This document shows, in pieces, positions 47,331 through 62,104 of a DNA stretch of 64,000 nucleotides (position 1 is its first letter; the number at the start of each line of letters is the position of its first letter). A program made the translations under genes and the position numbers. The notes under the pieces are model-generated. The model was not told where the DNA came from. It ran no database searches and saw nothing but the letters and a program-made list of their open reading frames with translations. The stretch is from Letharia columbiana (Eukaryota; Ascomycota; Lecanoromycetes; Lecanorales; Parmeliaceae): assembly GCF_014066305.1 (NCBI RefSeq), contig NW_023501038.1:1740470-1804469 (forward strand). Reading direction: 5' to 3'.

Positions 47331-48660
47331 ATACTCTCTTTAATATTAATTAATATAAGAATCTAATATCTAAGATAATTAATAATATATAATAGCTTAT
47401 AGATAAGATTTAAGATAATTAAGATTAGCGAATATCGCTAAAAATTAATAAATAATAAAATATAAACTATTATTTCTCTTATATATTATTTAGTATTTAT
47501 TATAAATATTATAAAACGCTTAAAAAGTAGAATATAAGATCTTTCGCGTTATCTAGAATAAATAAATAAATAAAGCGCTTAAAAATAATAATTTCGCTAG
47601 AATAGCTTTATTTTATAACTCTCGCTATCTACTTATCTATAGTAATTTAATCTTTATAATAAATAATATATCTCGAGAGAGTGCTATTCGCTTTTTAGGC
47701 GATTCTTTCTTATTTTAGATTAATTAATATATTATAAGCTAACGATCTTATTCGCTAATATATTCTTCTTTAATTAATCGCTTTTTTATATAAATTCTTA
47801 AATAAGTAATTAAATTTTAAATAATATAAATAACTCGTTTATTTATTTTAGTACTATCGTTAATAGCTTAATTAAAATAGATAGTTATTATAAATATAAA
47901 ATCTTCGTCTAATCTAGTCGTAATTATAGATAAAGAAGTTAAAGAGATTCTTCGAGATAAGACTTTTAATCGCGATTCTAATTTAAAAAGAATATTAAAA
48001 TCTAACGAAGATTTTAATAAATACGAAATAAAGGATATCGACGATTAATTAATTATTATAAAAGGTTTAGAGATTAATATAAATTTAAATAGAGATAATA
48101 AAGTTAGCGTAGAAGAGATATAGAATCTATTAAGATCGAGAGATAATAGTAGAAATAGATTAGCGATAAATATAAATATAAATATTTTACGAGATATATT
48201 TATATCTTAAATTATATATATATTAGATTATTATAAGAATCGATCTCGAATAAAAATATATTATTATATTCGAAAGTCTTATAAAGTTCTATTATTTTAA
48301 TAATTATATAATAATTATATTATTTTATATTATTAAGCTATCTTTAAATTAGCTTAAATTCTTCGCTAGTATATCGCCTAATTAATTAATAACGCGAAGT
48401 TTATTTTAAGTTAGCTTTCGCGATATTATAAATTAAGAAATGTTTATTATTAAGTTTATAAAGCGTACTCTTTCGCTAGTTACTTATCTTTTAAACTTTC
48501 TTTATATCTATTTAAATATATTTAATATTCGAAGAACGATTTTACTATAAATTTAATCATCTTTAGCTCTTAATTAATCGAAATCTAATTTTTATTAATT
48601 TATACTATAAGCGTTATAAGCGTTATATCTTTTTATATCTTAAGATTTAAAATAACTTTA
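47331..48660. other. RIP-degraded DNA, nothing recognised
   Basis: CpG-richer than average around 47,960-48,060 and 48,360-48,420, but without a family match on either strand. Confidence 0.4.
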
Positions 48661-48664
48661 ATTA

Positions 48665-50705
48665 CTATTTAGCGATAATATATATAATTATATATCTACG
48701 CCTATAGTACTAGCTCTTAATTTATAATCTATAATTAATAAACGATTTTAGAGAATTTAAATATTACTAATTATTATTAAATAATATTCTCGAGTTTAGC
48801 GAAAACGAAATATATAATCTTATTATCTTTAAGATATTTATATAATTAATACTTTAATTAATTATAAATTATCTCTTATACTTTTAACGACGTTATTAAA
48901 GTTATCTTATAAATATATATAATTATATTAAAGTCGTTAATAAGAATATAAGACTTAATAATTTATACGAAGATACTCTAATTTATCTTTCAATTTAAAT
49001 ATTTATAAATATAGAGATATACTTAATATAGACCTCTAGTCTTTCTCGAGAATTAAGATATCTAGAGTTTAAATTAGATACTCTACTCTCTTAGAGAAAT
49101 AATATCTATATTATAGATATCTATCTTATACTTAAACGCCTAATATATATTAATATAAATAAATATAACTAGATATCGTCGATAGAGAAGAGAAATCTAT
49201 TCGATAATAAGTATTTAACGTTCTAAATAAGAGCGATTATTATTCGTTCTTAATAAGATTTAATATAATACGATTTAAACGAGATTAGAGACGCCTTTAT
49301 TAGATTAATTTATAATTATTTATATATAACTTCGAATAAGCGTAAAGGCGATTTTCTCTTCTACAATTATATTCTTTATCTTCTTTTTTAAAGAATATTA
49401 TAGCGTATTCTAAACGTAGAAGAGTAGTTATTAATATCTCGACTATATCGTAAAAACTTATAATAATAATTCGCTCTTTCGAATTTATTATATTAGCTTC
49501 GAGATTAATAATAACGCGAAACGCGTTAAAGTCTAAGTCTAGAAGAATTAAGTAAATCTTCTTTTTAAGATAAAGACGTTAGATAATCTCGATAATCTTA
49601 AATAATTAAAATATAAAGATTATTTATAGCGATTAATATTACTTATCTTCGTATTAAATCGACTATTATTATTTCTAATTATAAGTTATAAATTAAAGTA
49701 GATTAACGCGTAGATTAAAATAGAGATTCTCGATAATCTAATTATTTTTATCTTATAATCTTAGTTTATAAGTAAGAGAATTATTAACTATCGCTAAATT
49801 AAACTTATTTAATATATAAACGTTAATTACTTTATACTCTATTAGAGATATAACGAAGATAATATATAAATCTATAATAGATTTAGAGAAAGAATAGGCG
49901 CTATCTCTATAGTAAAGATACGCTTTTAAATAAAGCGAATAATTATTATAGTCGTAATCTATTAAATTTATACTTTACGCGCTAAAATCTAATCTATTTA
50001 TCTCGCTTATAGATAAAGTAAATTAAAGAGTTTATTAAATTAAATATACGCTATAAGTATAGAAAAAGTTAGATATTAGAATTTTAATAATATTTATTTA
50101 TATATTATATATTATAGTATAAATATTATAATAACTCGTCTATAGACGAAGTAAGTTAAGAAGTTTATTAAGTTAAGTATATACTATAAGTATAAAAGAG
50201 ATTAGATATTAGAATTTCGATAACGTTTATTTATATATTATATATTACTATATAGACGTTATAATAACTCTTTATTATTAGATAGTTTCTTAAAGTAATA
50301 TATTTAACTCTATCGTATAATATTATTAGACTAAGATCGTAATCTCTTATTATTAAATAAGACTTTACTCTCTTAATTTTTATCTATATATATTTATCTT
50401 ATAATTTTTTAATATCTTTTTATCGAGTTTCTTATTCTTTTTTTTACTACGCTTATTAAAACTATTATTTACTTAAAGAAGATTATTATTAATACTCTTA
50501 ACTACGATTATTACGTCTTTATTAATATATTTATAATTTAATATTATAAAATGAATTTAATCTATCTTAAATCTTTTTCGTAATCTTATCTATTATCGCT
50601 TTCTTAATCTTCTTCTCTTTATTTATTATAGAGCCTATTAATAACGTTAATAAATATCTTTTAGAAAAGTATATAAGATATTAATAAGTAGTTTATAGTC
50701 TCTTA
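48665..50705 (+). repeat. ~2-kb direct repeat, copy 1 (copy 2 at 51,597-53,735)
   Basis: Two well-separated anchors align. The first is 48,671-48,850 with 51,599-51,775 (offset 2,926-2,928, including AGCGATAATATATA and ATTAAATAATATTCTCGA). The second is 50,590-50,705 with about 53,618-53,735 (offset about 3,026). Between anchors the similarity is too weak to align by eye. The pair may be LTRs of an old element, a tandem duplication, or two insertions of one family. Confidence 0.5.
50010..50280 (+). repeat. 133-bp tandem duplication
   Basis: The landmarks RAAGTAARTTAARRAGTTTA and TAGATATTAGAATTT each occur twice, with starts at 50,015 and 50,148. Confidence 0.7.
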
Positions 50706-51596
50706 ATAAAGGTAAATCTCTTTAGCTTATCGAGTTTCTTAATAAATAAAGAAGACGTCGACTTTATTAATTAATCGTCGAGCGTTTTACTTTTAAATAT
50801 ATTATTCTTCGCTATATAGATATTAATAATTAAATTAAATTACTTTAATTAAGATTAGATTAATTTTAAATAAAGACTTTTAGACTATTAATAAATATTA
50901 GAAAGATATTATTAATATAAGTTTTTATTTATAGATCTTTAAGCTAGTATATCTTTAATTATAGCTAATAATTACATTTATATAGAGTTTTATCTTAATT
51001 TATATTTTTATCTATAAGTAAGTAGCGAGAATTAATATATTTTTATTTCTAGAAGCGTAGCGTCATAGTTAAACCTACGTTATTAAATTCGATCTTATTT
51101 ATCTCTATTAAATTCTTATTTACCTCTATTAAATCTTCGTTAATATCTATTATTATTTTTCTTAGCGATATATCTAGATAATATAATTATAGAGTTTTTT
51201 AAAATATATATATTTGTAATTCTTTTAATAAATAATATATGATATTATAATATTAAGAGAATTAAGAATAAAGTATATTTTTTAAACGCGAGTACTCGCG
51301 ATTTAGCTAGTCTATACGCTTAATTATTATTAAGTTAATAATAACTCTATAGATAACTAATAGCGAAAAATAGCTCGAATTCTATTAAAGTTTCTTAATC
51401 TCTATAATTAGAAAAGAACGATTACTATTAATAACTAGAAAGTATATTAAGCTTACTTTATATTATAATAACGTTAAAGATCTTAGTTATATTATTTAAT
51501 CTTCTATTAAGTCTTAATTAATTAAGATTTAATATTTGATAATAATTACGCTATATTTTTTAACGTCTCGAGATTTAGAATAGCTATAATCGCTAT

Positions 51597-53735
51597 CTAG
51601 CGATAATATATATCTTTATATATTCTATACTAATAGTTCTTACTCTTATTTTATAATATATAATTAATAATTCTAAGAAAATATAGCGTTATAAATTACT
51701 ATTAAATAATATTCTCGAATTTAATAAAAATAAGATATATAATTTTATTACTTTTAAGATATTAATATAGCTAAGATCTTAATTAAATATAATCTACCTC
51801 TATCGCTATTAGAAGATATTTAATTATATTTCTTCTCTTATAATTAAGAGTATAATAAGCTTTTTAATTCTCGAAAATAATATAAAGTATATTCGAGTTC
51901 TTTTTAATTAAATCTTATTCGATTTTAATATATATTTAATATATATAGAAAGCGTAAGTTTAGTCTTATCGATATTTAATATAATATTCTTTTAAGATAT
52001 AAATATCTACGCGTTAAATATTTATCTTATTCTCGAATATTTAATATACGCGTTAAGCTAAGTAATTATAATTAAATAGCGCTTATTAAAACGCGTTAAT
52101 TAATAAAATTATATTCTCTAATCTATTAAATAAGAATTATAATTATCTAATTCTAATATAATATTATATAACGCGATTTAAGTTATATTAGAAATACTCT
52201 AATTAATCTAGTTTATTATTATTTAAAAGCTTTTAAAATAAAGTATAAAGACGGTTATATATAAATAGATATTTCTCTTAATATCTTATTTAAAGAATAT
52301 TATAATATATCTTAAATATAGAAATTAGAATAATAATACTCGATTTATTTTTTTATAATATTCGAATCTAGATTAACTCGCTATCTTCGATACTTTAATC
52401 TTACTTTAAACTCTTAATCTTAAATTTAAATAATTTATATTAAAAAACTTTTTTAATTATAATTTAATAAAGATAATAGATTATATAGATAATATAACGA
52501 AGATATTTAAATAGCTTATATCGTAGTTATTTTTAATTACTTATTATTATATCTTATACTAAATCGCGAATTTAACGCGCTATAATTTAAATTCTCTTAA
52601 AAGATTCTCTTTAAATATAGAAGAAAATATATTAGAGAAATTATATTTAATAATATAGATATTTATTATATTAGCGATAGCGAGATTTTTAACGAAGTTA
52701 TTAATTATTAATAAATTAAAATTCTTAAACTCGAAAACTCTAGTTATTTTCGCTTATACTAGAAGTAAGATAATAATATTATTACTATATATAATAAATT
52801 TATAAAATATTTAATCTTTTAAATATTCGTATAAATAAGAGCGACGTTACTCGATTTAAATTTAAATATAATTATTTATTAAGTATATAAGAAGTTAGAG
52901 AAAAAGTTTAAACTTAACTCTTTATTAGAGAATTATTAATTTTATAAAACGACGGGAAGAATTTTAGTAGTAGATATTAGACGAGAGAAGAGAGAGAATT
53001 TAAGTAATAGATATTAAGATAAAAAGAATTTAAATAATAGATATTAGAAATTAACGATATTTTATTATATATTATATAATAGATTATAGATAATATTAAT
53101 AATTTCTTTATATATAATATTACTATAGATATAATTATATAATATTATTAGATTTCTATCTTATTATATCTTATTATAAAGTAAAGCTTTAAATATTCTT
53201 ATCTAGATTCTTATTTATATATACTTTCTCTATATATAATATTATTATAGATATAATTATATAATATTATTAGACTTCTATCTTATTATATCTTATCGTA
53301 AAATAAAGCTTTAAATATTTTTATCTAGATTTTTAAATATATCTAGCGTTAAAGCGATAAAGATTATATAAATAGATTTAAACTTCTTAATATTAATAAA
53401 AAGCGAATTAGAGGTATTATATATCGAGATATTATTCTTCTTTATTAAGTTATTAATTATTAAATTTTTATTAATATATAATCTCTATTAGCGTACTCGC
53501 GATTAATCGCTTAGCGATATAATTTTAAGATATTATCTTATTTTAGTTTCTACTTCGTTTTTTTCTTCTTCGTCTTATCTAATTTAATTTTAACTTTAAT
53601 CTTTTTTATAAATATATCTATCGTCGCTCTTCTAGTCTTTCTCTTTTTATTTATTATAAAATCTATTAATAGTATTAATAAATATTTTTTAATAAAGCGT
53701 ATAAGATATTAATAAGTAATCTTTAATTTTAACTT
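51597..53735 (+). repeat. ~2-kb direct repeat, copy 2
   Basis: Partner of 48,665-50,705; see there. The 122-bp duplication at 53,100-53,340 sits at the position where copy 1 has its 133-bp duplication, but the two do not obviously match. Confidence 0.45.
53100..53340 (+). repeat. 122-bp tandem duplication
   Basis: The landmark CTYTATATATAATATTA occurs at 53,106 and 53,228, followed in both units by ATAGATATAATTATATAATA and AAAGCTTTAAATATT. Just upstream, 52,960-53,050 holds a short purine-rich repeat ending AATAGATATTAGA. Confidence 0.7.
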
Positions 53736-53740
53736 AGCTA

Positions 53741-55180
53741 ACTTTATAATAGAGATATTACTTTTCTTTAACTCTTTAAATACTTTAATTCTCGATATTC
53801 TTAAGATATCTTCTAGCTATATCTATATTAGTTAGCGAATATTTATATTATAAATAAAATAATTAACTTTTTATTATTAAGATAAATAGATTATTTAAGA
53901 GAGCTTCGATTATATTTTTAGACTTAAATATATTTATATTTAAAAATTTTCGCTTCGCTATAATATAACGATTAATTAAAGAAGATAGAATTCTCGATTT
54001 AGCTAAATATATTACTTAAGATTAAACTTATATTATTAACTATTATTAAAAGAATATTATTTATATAAATTAAAAAATATATTTATTTTATTTAATATAT
54101 ACTTAATTAAAGCGGGCGATAATATTTATATAAAATTCTATTATTATAATTAGTTAAATCTATAAATAGATAATAAGAATTAGCGTTATACTTTTATTTA
54201 TAAGAGTATTATAATAAAACTTATATCTTAATCTTAATTTATTATTATTTAATTTACTTAATTATATTATAATATAAAACTTAAATTAAAATATATATAA
54301 GATAAAGAGATATAGTAGTCGAAAAATATTAATTATTAGAAGTATTAGATACGCGTAATTAAATAATATACTATTTTAATAAATAATTATTAAGAATAAT
54401 TATTAAGATAGAGTTAGTATTAATCTATAAAAATCTAGCGTAGAAATATTAATAGTTTTCTAATACGCGAATAGTAAAAAAAGTATTAAATCTATAATTT
54501 AGATCTTAATTAGATAAGATTTAAATTTTAAAAAATTACTAAGCTTATAATTAGCTAGATCTTAATAATATAAGACTTAATCTTTCGAAGCTTCTTTTAT
54601 AAAAAACTCTTTCTCTAAATAATAATAATATTTAATATTATCTATAATTTATTTAATTATTTACGCTTAAGTATATTTTATTATATTACTAACTATATCT
54701 TAGTTCTAATTAAAACTTTATTTTATTAAATAATATAAGTTTATAAACTCTTAGATATTAATTACGTAATATTAAAGATAGCTTAATCGCGAGTATAAGA
54801 TAGATTTCTATTAGTAAATTCTTTTTATTAGTTTTTAATATTCGTAATTAAAATAAGTAATCTATTATTAATTATTAATTAATATAAAATATATAAATAT
54901 TAATATATTATAATTATAAAAGCCGCTATATCTAATTTAATATAGCGTATTAAGTTTATAACTTTTATTATTATTATAATTAAATTTATATATTATAAAG
55001 ATTAATATTTTTATTATAAGCTATTTACTTATATATAACGCGTAATTTTAATATAATTTTATAGAAGTTAAATAATATATCGAGTTAATATAATATAGTA
55101 ACTAGTTTTTTTATATTTATTAGCGATTAAATTTAATTTAAAGAAAATTATTATTAATATTTAAATAGGCGATAAAGAAT
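53741..55180. other. RIP-degraded DNA, nothing recognised
   Basis: No frame or repeat that I can support. Short CpG words are scattered without structure. Confidence 0.4.
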
Positions 55181-55276
55181 AAGAGAAATAAGCGTTTTAT
55201 TATATTATTCTTTATTTCTTAGATTAATAAGAGAAATAAGCGTTTTATCGTATTATTCTTTATTTCTTAGATTATA
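55181..55276 (+). repeat. 48-bp tandem duplication
   Basis: AAGAGAAATAAGCGTTTTAT starts at 55,181 and again at 55,229. The two 48-bp units differ at one position (TTA versus TCG context). Confidence 0.8.
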
Positions 55277-56640
55277 TATATAATTAAATATAAATTTCGA
55301 CTTAAACTATAAGTCTTTTTCTATTCGAAATTCTAATTATAATTTCTACGAATATTATTATAAATAGAGCGTTTCGATAGACTCGAGAATTAAATTAATT
55401 ACACTTAATAATATTTCTATTTAATTATTATTTCATCTAAAATATCTAATCGCTAGAGATAAGATTTAAAAAATAATTTTTAGAAGATTATAAAAATATA
55501 TCGTATTACTCGCCTAGTCTCTTTTTAAGTTATTTATTTAACTCTTTACGCGTCTTTTATTATTAAAGTATTATTTCTATTTATATTATTTACTTATATT
55601 ATCTATTTATACTATTTATCTATAATATCTATCTTATTTAAATATAATATTATTTATATTAAACTCTTATTATAAATAATTATTACTCTTCTTAGTCTTT
55701 AATAATAATTAAAGTTTATAAGAGATAGTAGACTCGAGATTATATTCGATAATATCGATTTTACTAACGCGTTTAATATATTATTTTTTTTATTATTTAG
55801 TAAATATAGTAAGACGAAGTTTTAAGCTAGATTAGTTAAAATTTAGATTTTTTATTTATATTCTTAAAGCTTAATTTATATCTTATCGATTTTAATTTTA
55901 TTAAAGATCTCGAATAGAAGTAAGTAGATAATATTTATATATATAATAATATAATTAAAATTAATTCGAATAATAAAAGTAGCTATAGCGAAGGTTAATT
56001 AATTAAATTTATTTTTATATTAACTCTAAATATAGCGAATTCTTTATTTAACTAAAGTTCTATAACGTTATATTAAGATTTTAAATTTAATAATAATTAT
56101 AATAATAATCGCGTAGGTTTTTAGATAACTAGCTTTTTTATTATTAATAATAGTTAATATCTAATTAATAATATCGAGTATATCTTAAATTAATAGCTCT
56201 CTTTATATCTAAATAATAGATTTATATTAATTACTTATTTTATCTTTAAATTCTTTATTTTATTTATTAAGATATATTAATCTTCTACTTTATTATTTCT
56301 TAACTCTTCTTTAAATATATTTTTAATTATAACTATAGAATAAAGTAATTAAAATTTAAGTTTTATTATATTAAAGAAAGAGCTAATATATTCGCGACTA
56401 GTCTTTTCTTTCTTAAGATCTACTTTCTTAATCTTAAAGATAGATTAATCTTCTACTTATATACCCGTTAACTCTTCTCTTACTATATTTTTAATATTAA
56501 ATATAAATTAATATAATTAGAATTAAGATTTTTTTATTATAAAGTAAGAGCTAGTAAGTTTATAGTTAACTCTTTCTTCTTCGAGATCTTAATAAAATCT
56601 ACTCTTAAAGCGCTTAATCTTAATCTCTTTAAGAGTAAAG
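55277..56640. other. RIP-degraded DNA, nothing recognised
   Basis: Plus-strand pyrimidine-rich patches around 56,270-56,480 repeat TTAACTCTTCT-like phrases twice (near 56,300 and 56,470). No gene recognised. Confidence 0.4.
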
Positions 56641-59000
56641 ACGTTTATTATACTTGAGAAACGAAGGAAAATAAATAAGATATCTATTTAGTTTGGCGTA
56701 AATTAATAGACTTTAAAAAGTATTAATAATAGCTTTAACGCTTTATTAACTAATTTCGATAAGAATAAGAATAAAAATAAGAATAAGAATAAGAATAAGA
56801 ATAAGAATAAGAATAAGAATAAGAATAAGAATTTATTATTCGATAACTCTCTAAATAGAGGCTATTTAATCGAGTTTAAGCTTATATTATTTAATAAGTA
56901 ATATTATATTAAAATCGCGAAGAAGATTATTAAATAATTAACGGCTTTTCGAGAATATAGAAATTTTATCTATTATCGCGATTAAGTTTAATATATAAAG
57001 AAGTATAAAGGCGAGCACGTCGATCTTAAAGCTATTTAAAAGTATTCGCTTAATAAGATAGACGTATTTAAATAATTTAATCTTCTTTAGAATTATAAGA
57101 TTTTATTATAGAAAGCTTTTATTATAAAGTAGCTATAAGAGATAATTATTAATATATTCTCTATATTATTTATATCTTCTAAAGTTTATCTTTATATTAA
57201 CGAGTTTATATTTAATTTAATTTAAGTTAACTTTAATTATAATAGCTTTTTAAACTTTATAAACTTTTTTATCTTCGCTTAAAATAAAATTAACTTTAAT
57301 TCTTATTTATTAGCTATTTATAATATTAAGAGCGATCTTTATATAAAGAATTAGCGTCTTATTAAAACTATAAATTAAAATAAATTTTTATTCTCTTTTA
57401 ATATTTATAATATTATTTATTATTATTTCGAATATATAATAGATATATTTAATCTAAATATCTATATCGTCTTTTCTTATCTATTTATTATTAGAATTTA
57501 ATTTTAGAATTTAACTAATTAAGAGTTAACGATTTAAATAAATAAGATTATCTTTTTAATAATAGATTAAGTTAATTTAGTTAATATAATTAAGAAGATA
57601 TTATATAATCTAAAAGTAGCGAAGCTTATAGCTAGCGTTTTTTATATAAAAATTTATAATATTAATAATATATAATATTAATTAACGATAGCTATCTTAT
57701 ATTTTCTCTCTTTTTCTCTTTTAGAGAATATCTAAAAAGAGATTAATATAAAAGTTAAAAAAAGTTTTATACTTCGACTTTATCGAAATTATTAGATTTT
57801 CTTTAATATTAAAGAGATAAAATAATAGTATAGAATTCGAGAGAAAAGTCTTTTCGATTATCTTATTAAGTTCGATAAGTAATTTATTAAGAAATTAAAT
57901 CTTTATTATATTTTTAAGAATTATCTTTATATCGATATCGATAAGAAAACGATCTATTTATATTATTATAAGTCTCTTAAGATTATCTAAATCGCTTTAA
58001 GAGTATAAATATTATAAGTATTCTTCTTTCGCGAATACTATATTTAATCTTATCTTAATATTATATATAAGAGCTATAATCGCGAAGTTTATATCTTTTA
58101 TACTTCTACGTTATTAAAATAAATCTTAAACTTAATATTTATTTTTAATAAAGAATCTATCTTAATATACGAAGATATTCTCTATATCTAGCTCTATAGC
58201 TTCTAAAAGAATATCTTTAACGCTATTAAGATTTATTCTTTTATCTCTCTAGATTTAAAAGAGCTTATTCTTAATTTAAATATTTATTAAATCGCGATTA
58301 TAATAGTATAATTAATTAATTATAATATCGAGTATATTATTAAAATCTATCTTTATTATAAGACTTAAATAAATTATATATTTTAAGAAGCTTAATAGAA
58401 TTTATAATTAATATAAAAAGAGATTTAAATTATAAAGAAGATTATAAATATAATATAAGACGAACTCGTATTATAAATTTAAAGAGCTATTTATAATCGA
58501 CTCGTTAATATATCTTTTTATATCTATTAAGTCTTAATTTAATTTTTTTATCGATTTCTATAATTTAACGCGAATAAGTTTACTTAGATATTTAAGTAGA
58601 TTTGATTTAAATATTAATATAAATAAGTTTTTTAAGATATAACGAGTTTAATAATTATAGCGCTTCGACTTCTTAAAGTACTATATTAATACTTTTAATC
58701 TATATCAAGAAAAACGTACTTTTCTAAGATAGAAGAGAGAATCTTAATATAAATAATACTTAATAAGATTTAGAGTTTTAAATCGTCTTAAGAGATTATA
58801 ATTATTATTAATTTAAGAATCTTATTAATTAAAAGTAACTTCGATAAAGAAAATAGTATTAGATTTAGATACTCTTTAATAATAAAGTCTTATATTATAA
58901 ATATAAAAGCTATTTAACTTAAATAAAGATTAAATCTTTTAAAGTAAATTTATAATTTATTAAACGTTTAATAGAATAGCTATTATAAACTTTAGTCGTC
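56641..59000 (+). pseudogene. Long unidentified broken coding region
   Basis: From about 56,870 to 57,650 and again from about 57,730 to 58,390, single plus-strand frames can be followed with stops almost wholly TAA/TAG; the other frames are worse. The first part has the composition of a Pro/Thr/Asn-rich region after reversal of C to T changes. The second has charged helical segments and a Tyr-Tyr-Tyr-Lys cluster near 57,960-57,980 where Cys/His codons could once have stood. An Asn/Lys microsatellite lies upstream at 56,761. This is the longest traceable frame outside the Gypsy. I cannot name the family. Confidence 0.45.
56761..56832 (+). repeat. Hexanucleotide microsatellite (AAGAAT)12
   Basis: Twelve units, with one AAAAAT variant. 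In frame it would encode Lys-Asn dipeptides. It sits at the start of the long degenerate plus-strand frame. Confidence 0.9.
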
Positions 59001-60080
59001 GAAAAATAAGAGCGTATCTTAATTACGATTACTTATATTATACTTTATTATTTATAATATAATATTATTAGAAAAGAATTTATCTAAATAAATTTTAATA
59101 GATAATTAAGAAAGTTAGCTATCGTCGTATAGAGAACTAATATCTTTCTCTATTACGATTTTCTTAGAAAGTTATATAAAAAGAATCTCGCTATTAGCGA
59201 TAATAACGCTTCGAAGTTTAAGATACTATAAAAAATAATTATTTTTCTCTTTAATAAGAATAACAAATAAAGCGATAAGCGAAAGTATATTCTTTTAAAG
59301 TTTTATTATATTCTATTTATTATTACTAGCGAGAAGATTAAGTAAAAGTATATTATTCGAAATATAAGAAAAGAATAAATAAAGATTTTCTATTATAAAC
59401 TCGTAAAATATTACTAACTCTTTCTCTACTCTAGTTTATTTATATAATATTAAATACTTAAATAAAGCGAAGATAAAGTATTAAATAAGAAAAGAAGATA
59501 TAAATTTAATTTTAATTAACTCGACGCTATAATAATATATAATTTAATAATTTATATAAATAGCGATATAGAGATAATAAGAAGAGTCTTAATTATAAGA
59601 AGAGTCTTTTAAAATTATATTCTAAAGAATTAAATTAAATAATATCGAATTAAAAAGAATATCTCTTAATCTTATTCGAGAACTCTAATTTAGATAAATA
59701 ATTTTTATATTAAATATACTATATCGAGTAAAGATTTAAAATCTCTTTTTTAAACTTTTATTTAATTAAGTTTAATAATAATAGATAATAATATAGACTA
59801 TATACGTAATAATAAACTTTTCTTATATATAAGATTAAGATATAGATTTTAATTAATTAAGATTTAATAATTTAATTAAGATCTAATAATTCTAAAATAA
59901 AAAGAGTATATAAAATATATATAAGATAATATCTTAAGATAATTAAAGATATCTATCTTCTTTTAATATAACTTTATTTTTTCTAATATAGCTTTTAAGT
60001 CTTTCTATTCTATATATTATAATCTCTTATTATATAAACTATAATAATCTATTTAAAGTAGAGAATTAATTATCGAAAAT
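59001..60080. other. RIP-degraded DNA, nothing recognised
   Basis: The plus-strand coding-like character fades after about 59,000. No repeat or gene is supported. Confidence 0.4.
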
Positions 60081-60081
60081 T

Positions 60082-60143
60082 CATTTTTTATTTTCTATTT
60101 TTTATTTTTTATTTTTTATTTTTTATTTTTTATTTTCTATTTT
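60082..60143 (+). repeat. Heptanucleotide microsatellite (ATTTTTT)n
   Basis: About eight units of ATTTTTT/ATTTTCT/TTTTTAT type. Confidence 0.85.
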
Positions 60144-60955
60144 CGTCTATTTTATACTATTACTTTATATTAAAATAATTAATTTAGATTCTAAAGAGTG
60201 TAAATTATAGCGCGTATTTTATAATATAATTTAGAGTTCGAAATTATATAAATTAACTTAATATTAGCGAAGTAATATTTAATTAAAGATTTTAAAGCTA
60301 TTTATTTTAATTATAATCTATTCTTTAATTAATAATAATAACTTTATAATAATTATAAAAGCTTTATACTTATAGACTTTAATATTTATATATATTACTA
60401 TCTATTACTTAAGTTTAAAATTAAGTAATCTTAAATTAGAGATATTAGATTAATTAAGAATAAAGAAGCTCGCTTAATTACTAGCGTATAAATACTTTAT
60501 TTAATACTTATATTTACTTTATAATAATTAAATCTACTTATTATAATAAATATAACTTATAGATAAAGCTATATATATATATAGATTATAGAATATATAT
60601 CGATATAGATAAATATATTAAAAGACTAAATTTTTATTCGTAATTTATATAGTAAAGTAGTCTTCGAAATAATAATTAATCTATATAGTCTAATAATTAA
60701 GAATATTATTTATAAAAAACTCGACTATTAATATATATATATATTTATATTCTATAATATATATATATTAGAATAATCGTAGAAAAATAACTTTATTAAT
60801 TAAAATATATTATATAATTAATATAATTCTTTAGAATAAAGTCTATATTTTTTTTTTATAAGATTTTTTTAATTATAGCTGAATTTAAATTATAGATCTT
60901 TAAGAGTAGTAACTCGATATCGAGTTATAGATATTAGAATATTATTATAATAATA
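60144..60955. other. RIP-degraded spacer
   Basis: No gene recognised. ATATATATATA runs are near 60,567-60,580 and 60,733-60,770. Confidence 0.4.
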
Positions 60956-60956
60956 T

Positions 60957-61482
60957 AAGTAAGTAAGTAAGTATTATAAGTAAGTAAGTAAGTATTATAA
61001 GTAAGTAAGTAAGTATTATAAGTAAGTATTATATATAAATAAGTATTATAAATAAGTAAATAAGTAAGTAAGTATTATAAGTAAATAAGTAAGTATTATA
61101 AGTAAGTATTATACGTAAATAAGTATTATAAGTAAGTAAGTAAGTAAGTAAGTATTATAAGTAAGTAAGTAAGTAAATATTATAAGTAAGTATTATAAGT
61201 AATAAGTATTATAAGTAAATAATAATATTATAAGTAAATTATATATAAGTAAGTATTATAAGAAAGTAAGTATTATAAGTAAATAAGTATTATAAATAAG
61301 TATTATAAGTAAGTATTATAAGTAAGTAAGTATTATAAGTAAGTAAGTATTATAAATAAATAAGTATTATAAGTAAGTAAGTAAGTAAGTATTATAAATA
61401 AGTAAGTATTATAAGTAAATAAGTATTATAAGTAAGTAAGTATTATAAATAAATAATTATTATAAGTAAGTATTATAAGTAA
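60957..61482 (+). repeat. Compound microsatellite of AAGT and ATTATAAGT
   Basis: Over 500 bp are built from runs of AAGT (one to five copies) separated by ATTATAAGT. Run length varies without a fixed higher-order period. Some units show AAAT for AAGT. CpG is limited to one site near 61,113. Confidence 0.9.
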
Positions 61483-62100
61483 TTAAATATATAAATAATA
61501 TAATTTCTTTATAATTATTTAATATACTTATCTCTTAATTAATTAAAGCGCTATAAGAAATACTTTATTTTAAAATAATAGAAATAATTATTCTATAACT
61601 CTAATTCTAATTTCTATAAGATAGAAAGTATTAAAATAATACGATTTAATTAATTAAGATTATTTAAATTACTCTTAAATTATAATTATTAAACTTTAAA
61701 TTAATAATAAATAATTATTAATAATTTTCTTTATAGAATATCGAATAGTTAATATTAATTAAGACTATTAATAAACGATAGCGAGATTAATAGATAACGC
61801 GATATTATTTCGAAAGATCTTTATAAATAGAATAATAAGAGAAGTATATTAATATATTAATTATATAATTAATTTATATTAATAAGTTAATTTAGAATTA
61901 AATTAATAGTATAGAAGTATATTTATAAGTTATTTTAAATAATAGCTTAATTTACTTTTTAAATAACTATTTATAAATAATAGAGATTATTCGCTTATAG
62001 CGATTCTTTATATTAATCTTCTATTACTTATTTTTCTATCTTTTTAAAATACTCTTTATTTTCTTATATACTTTTTATTAATTAATTTAAATAATAATAA
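61483..62100. other. RIP-degraded spacer
   Basis: No gene recognised. Confidence 0.4.
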
Positions 62101-62104
62101 TCTT

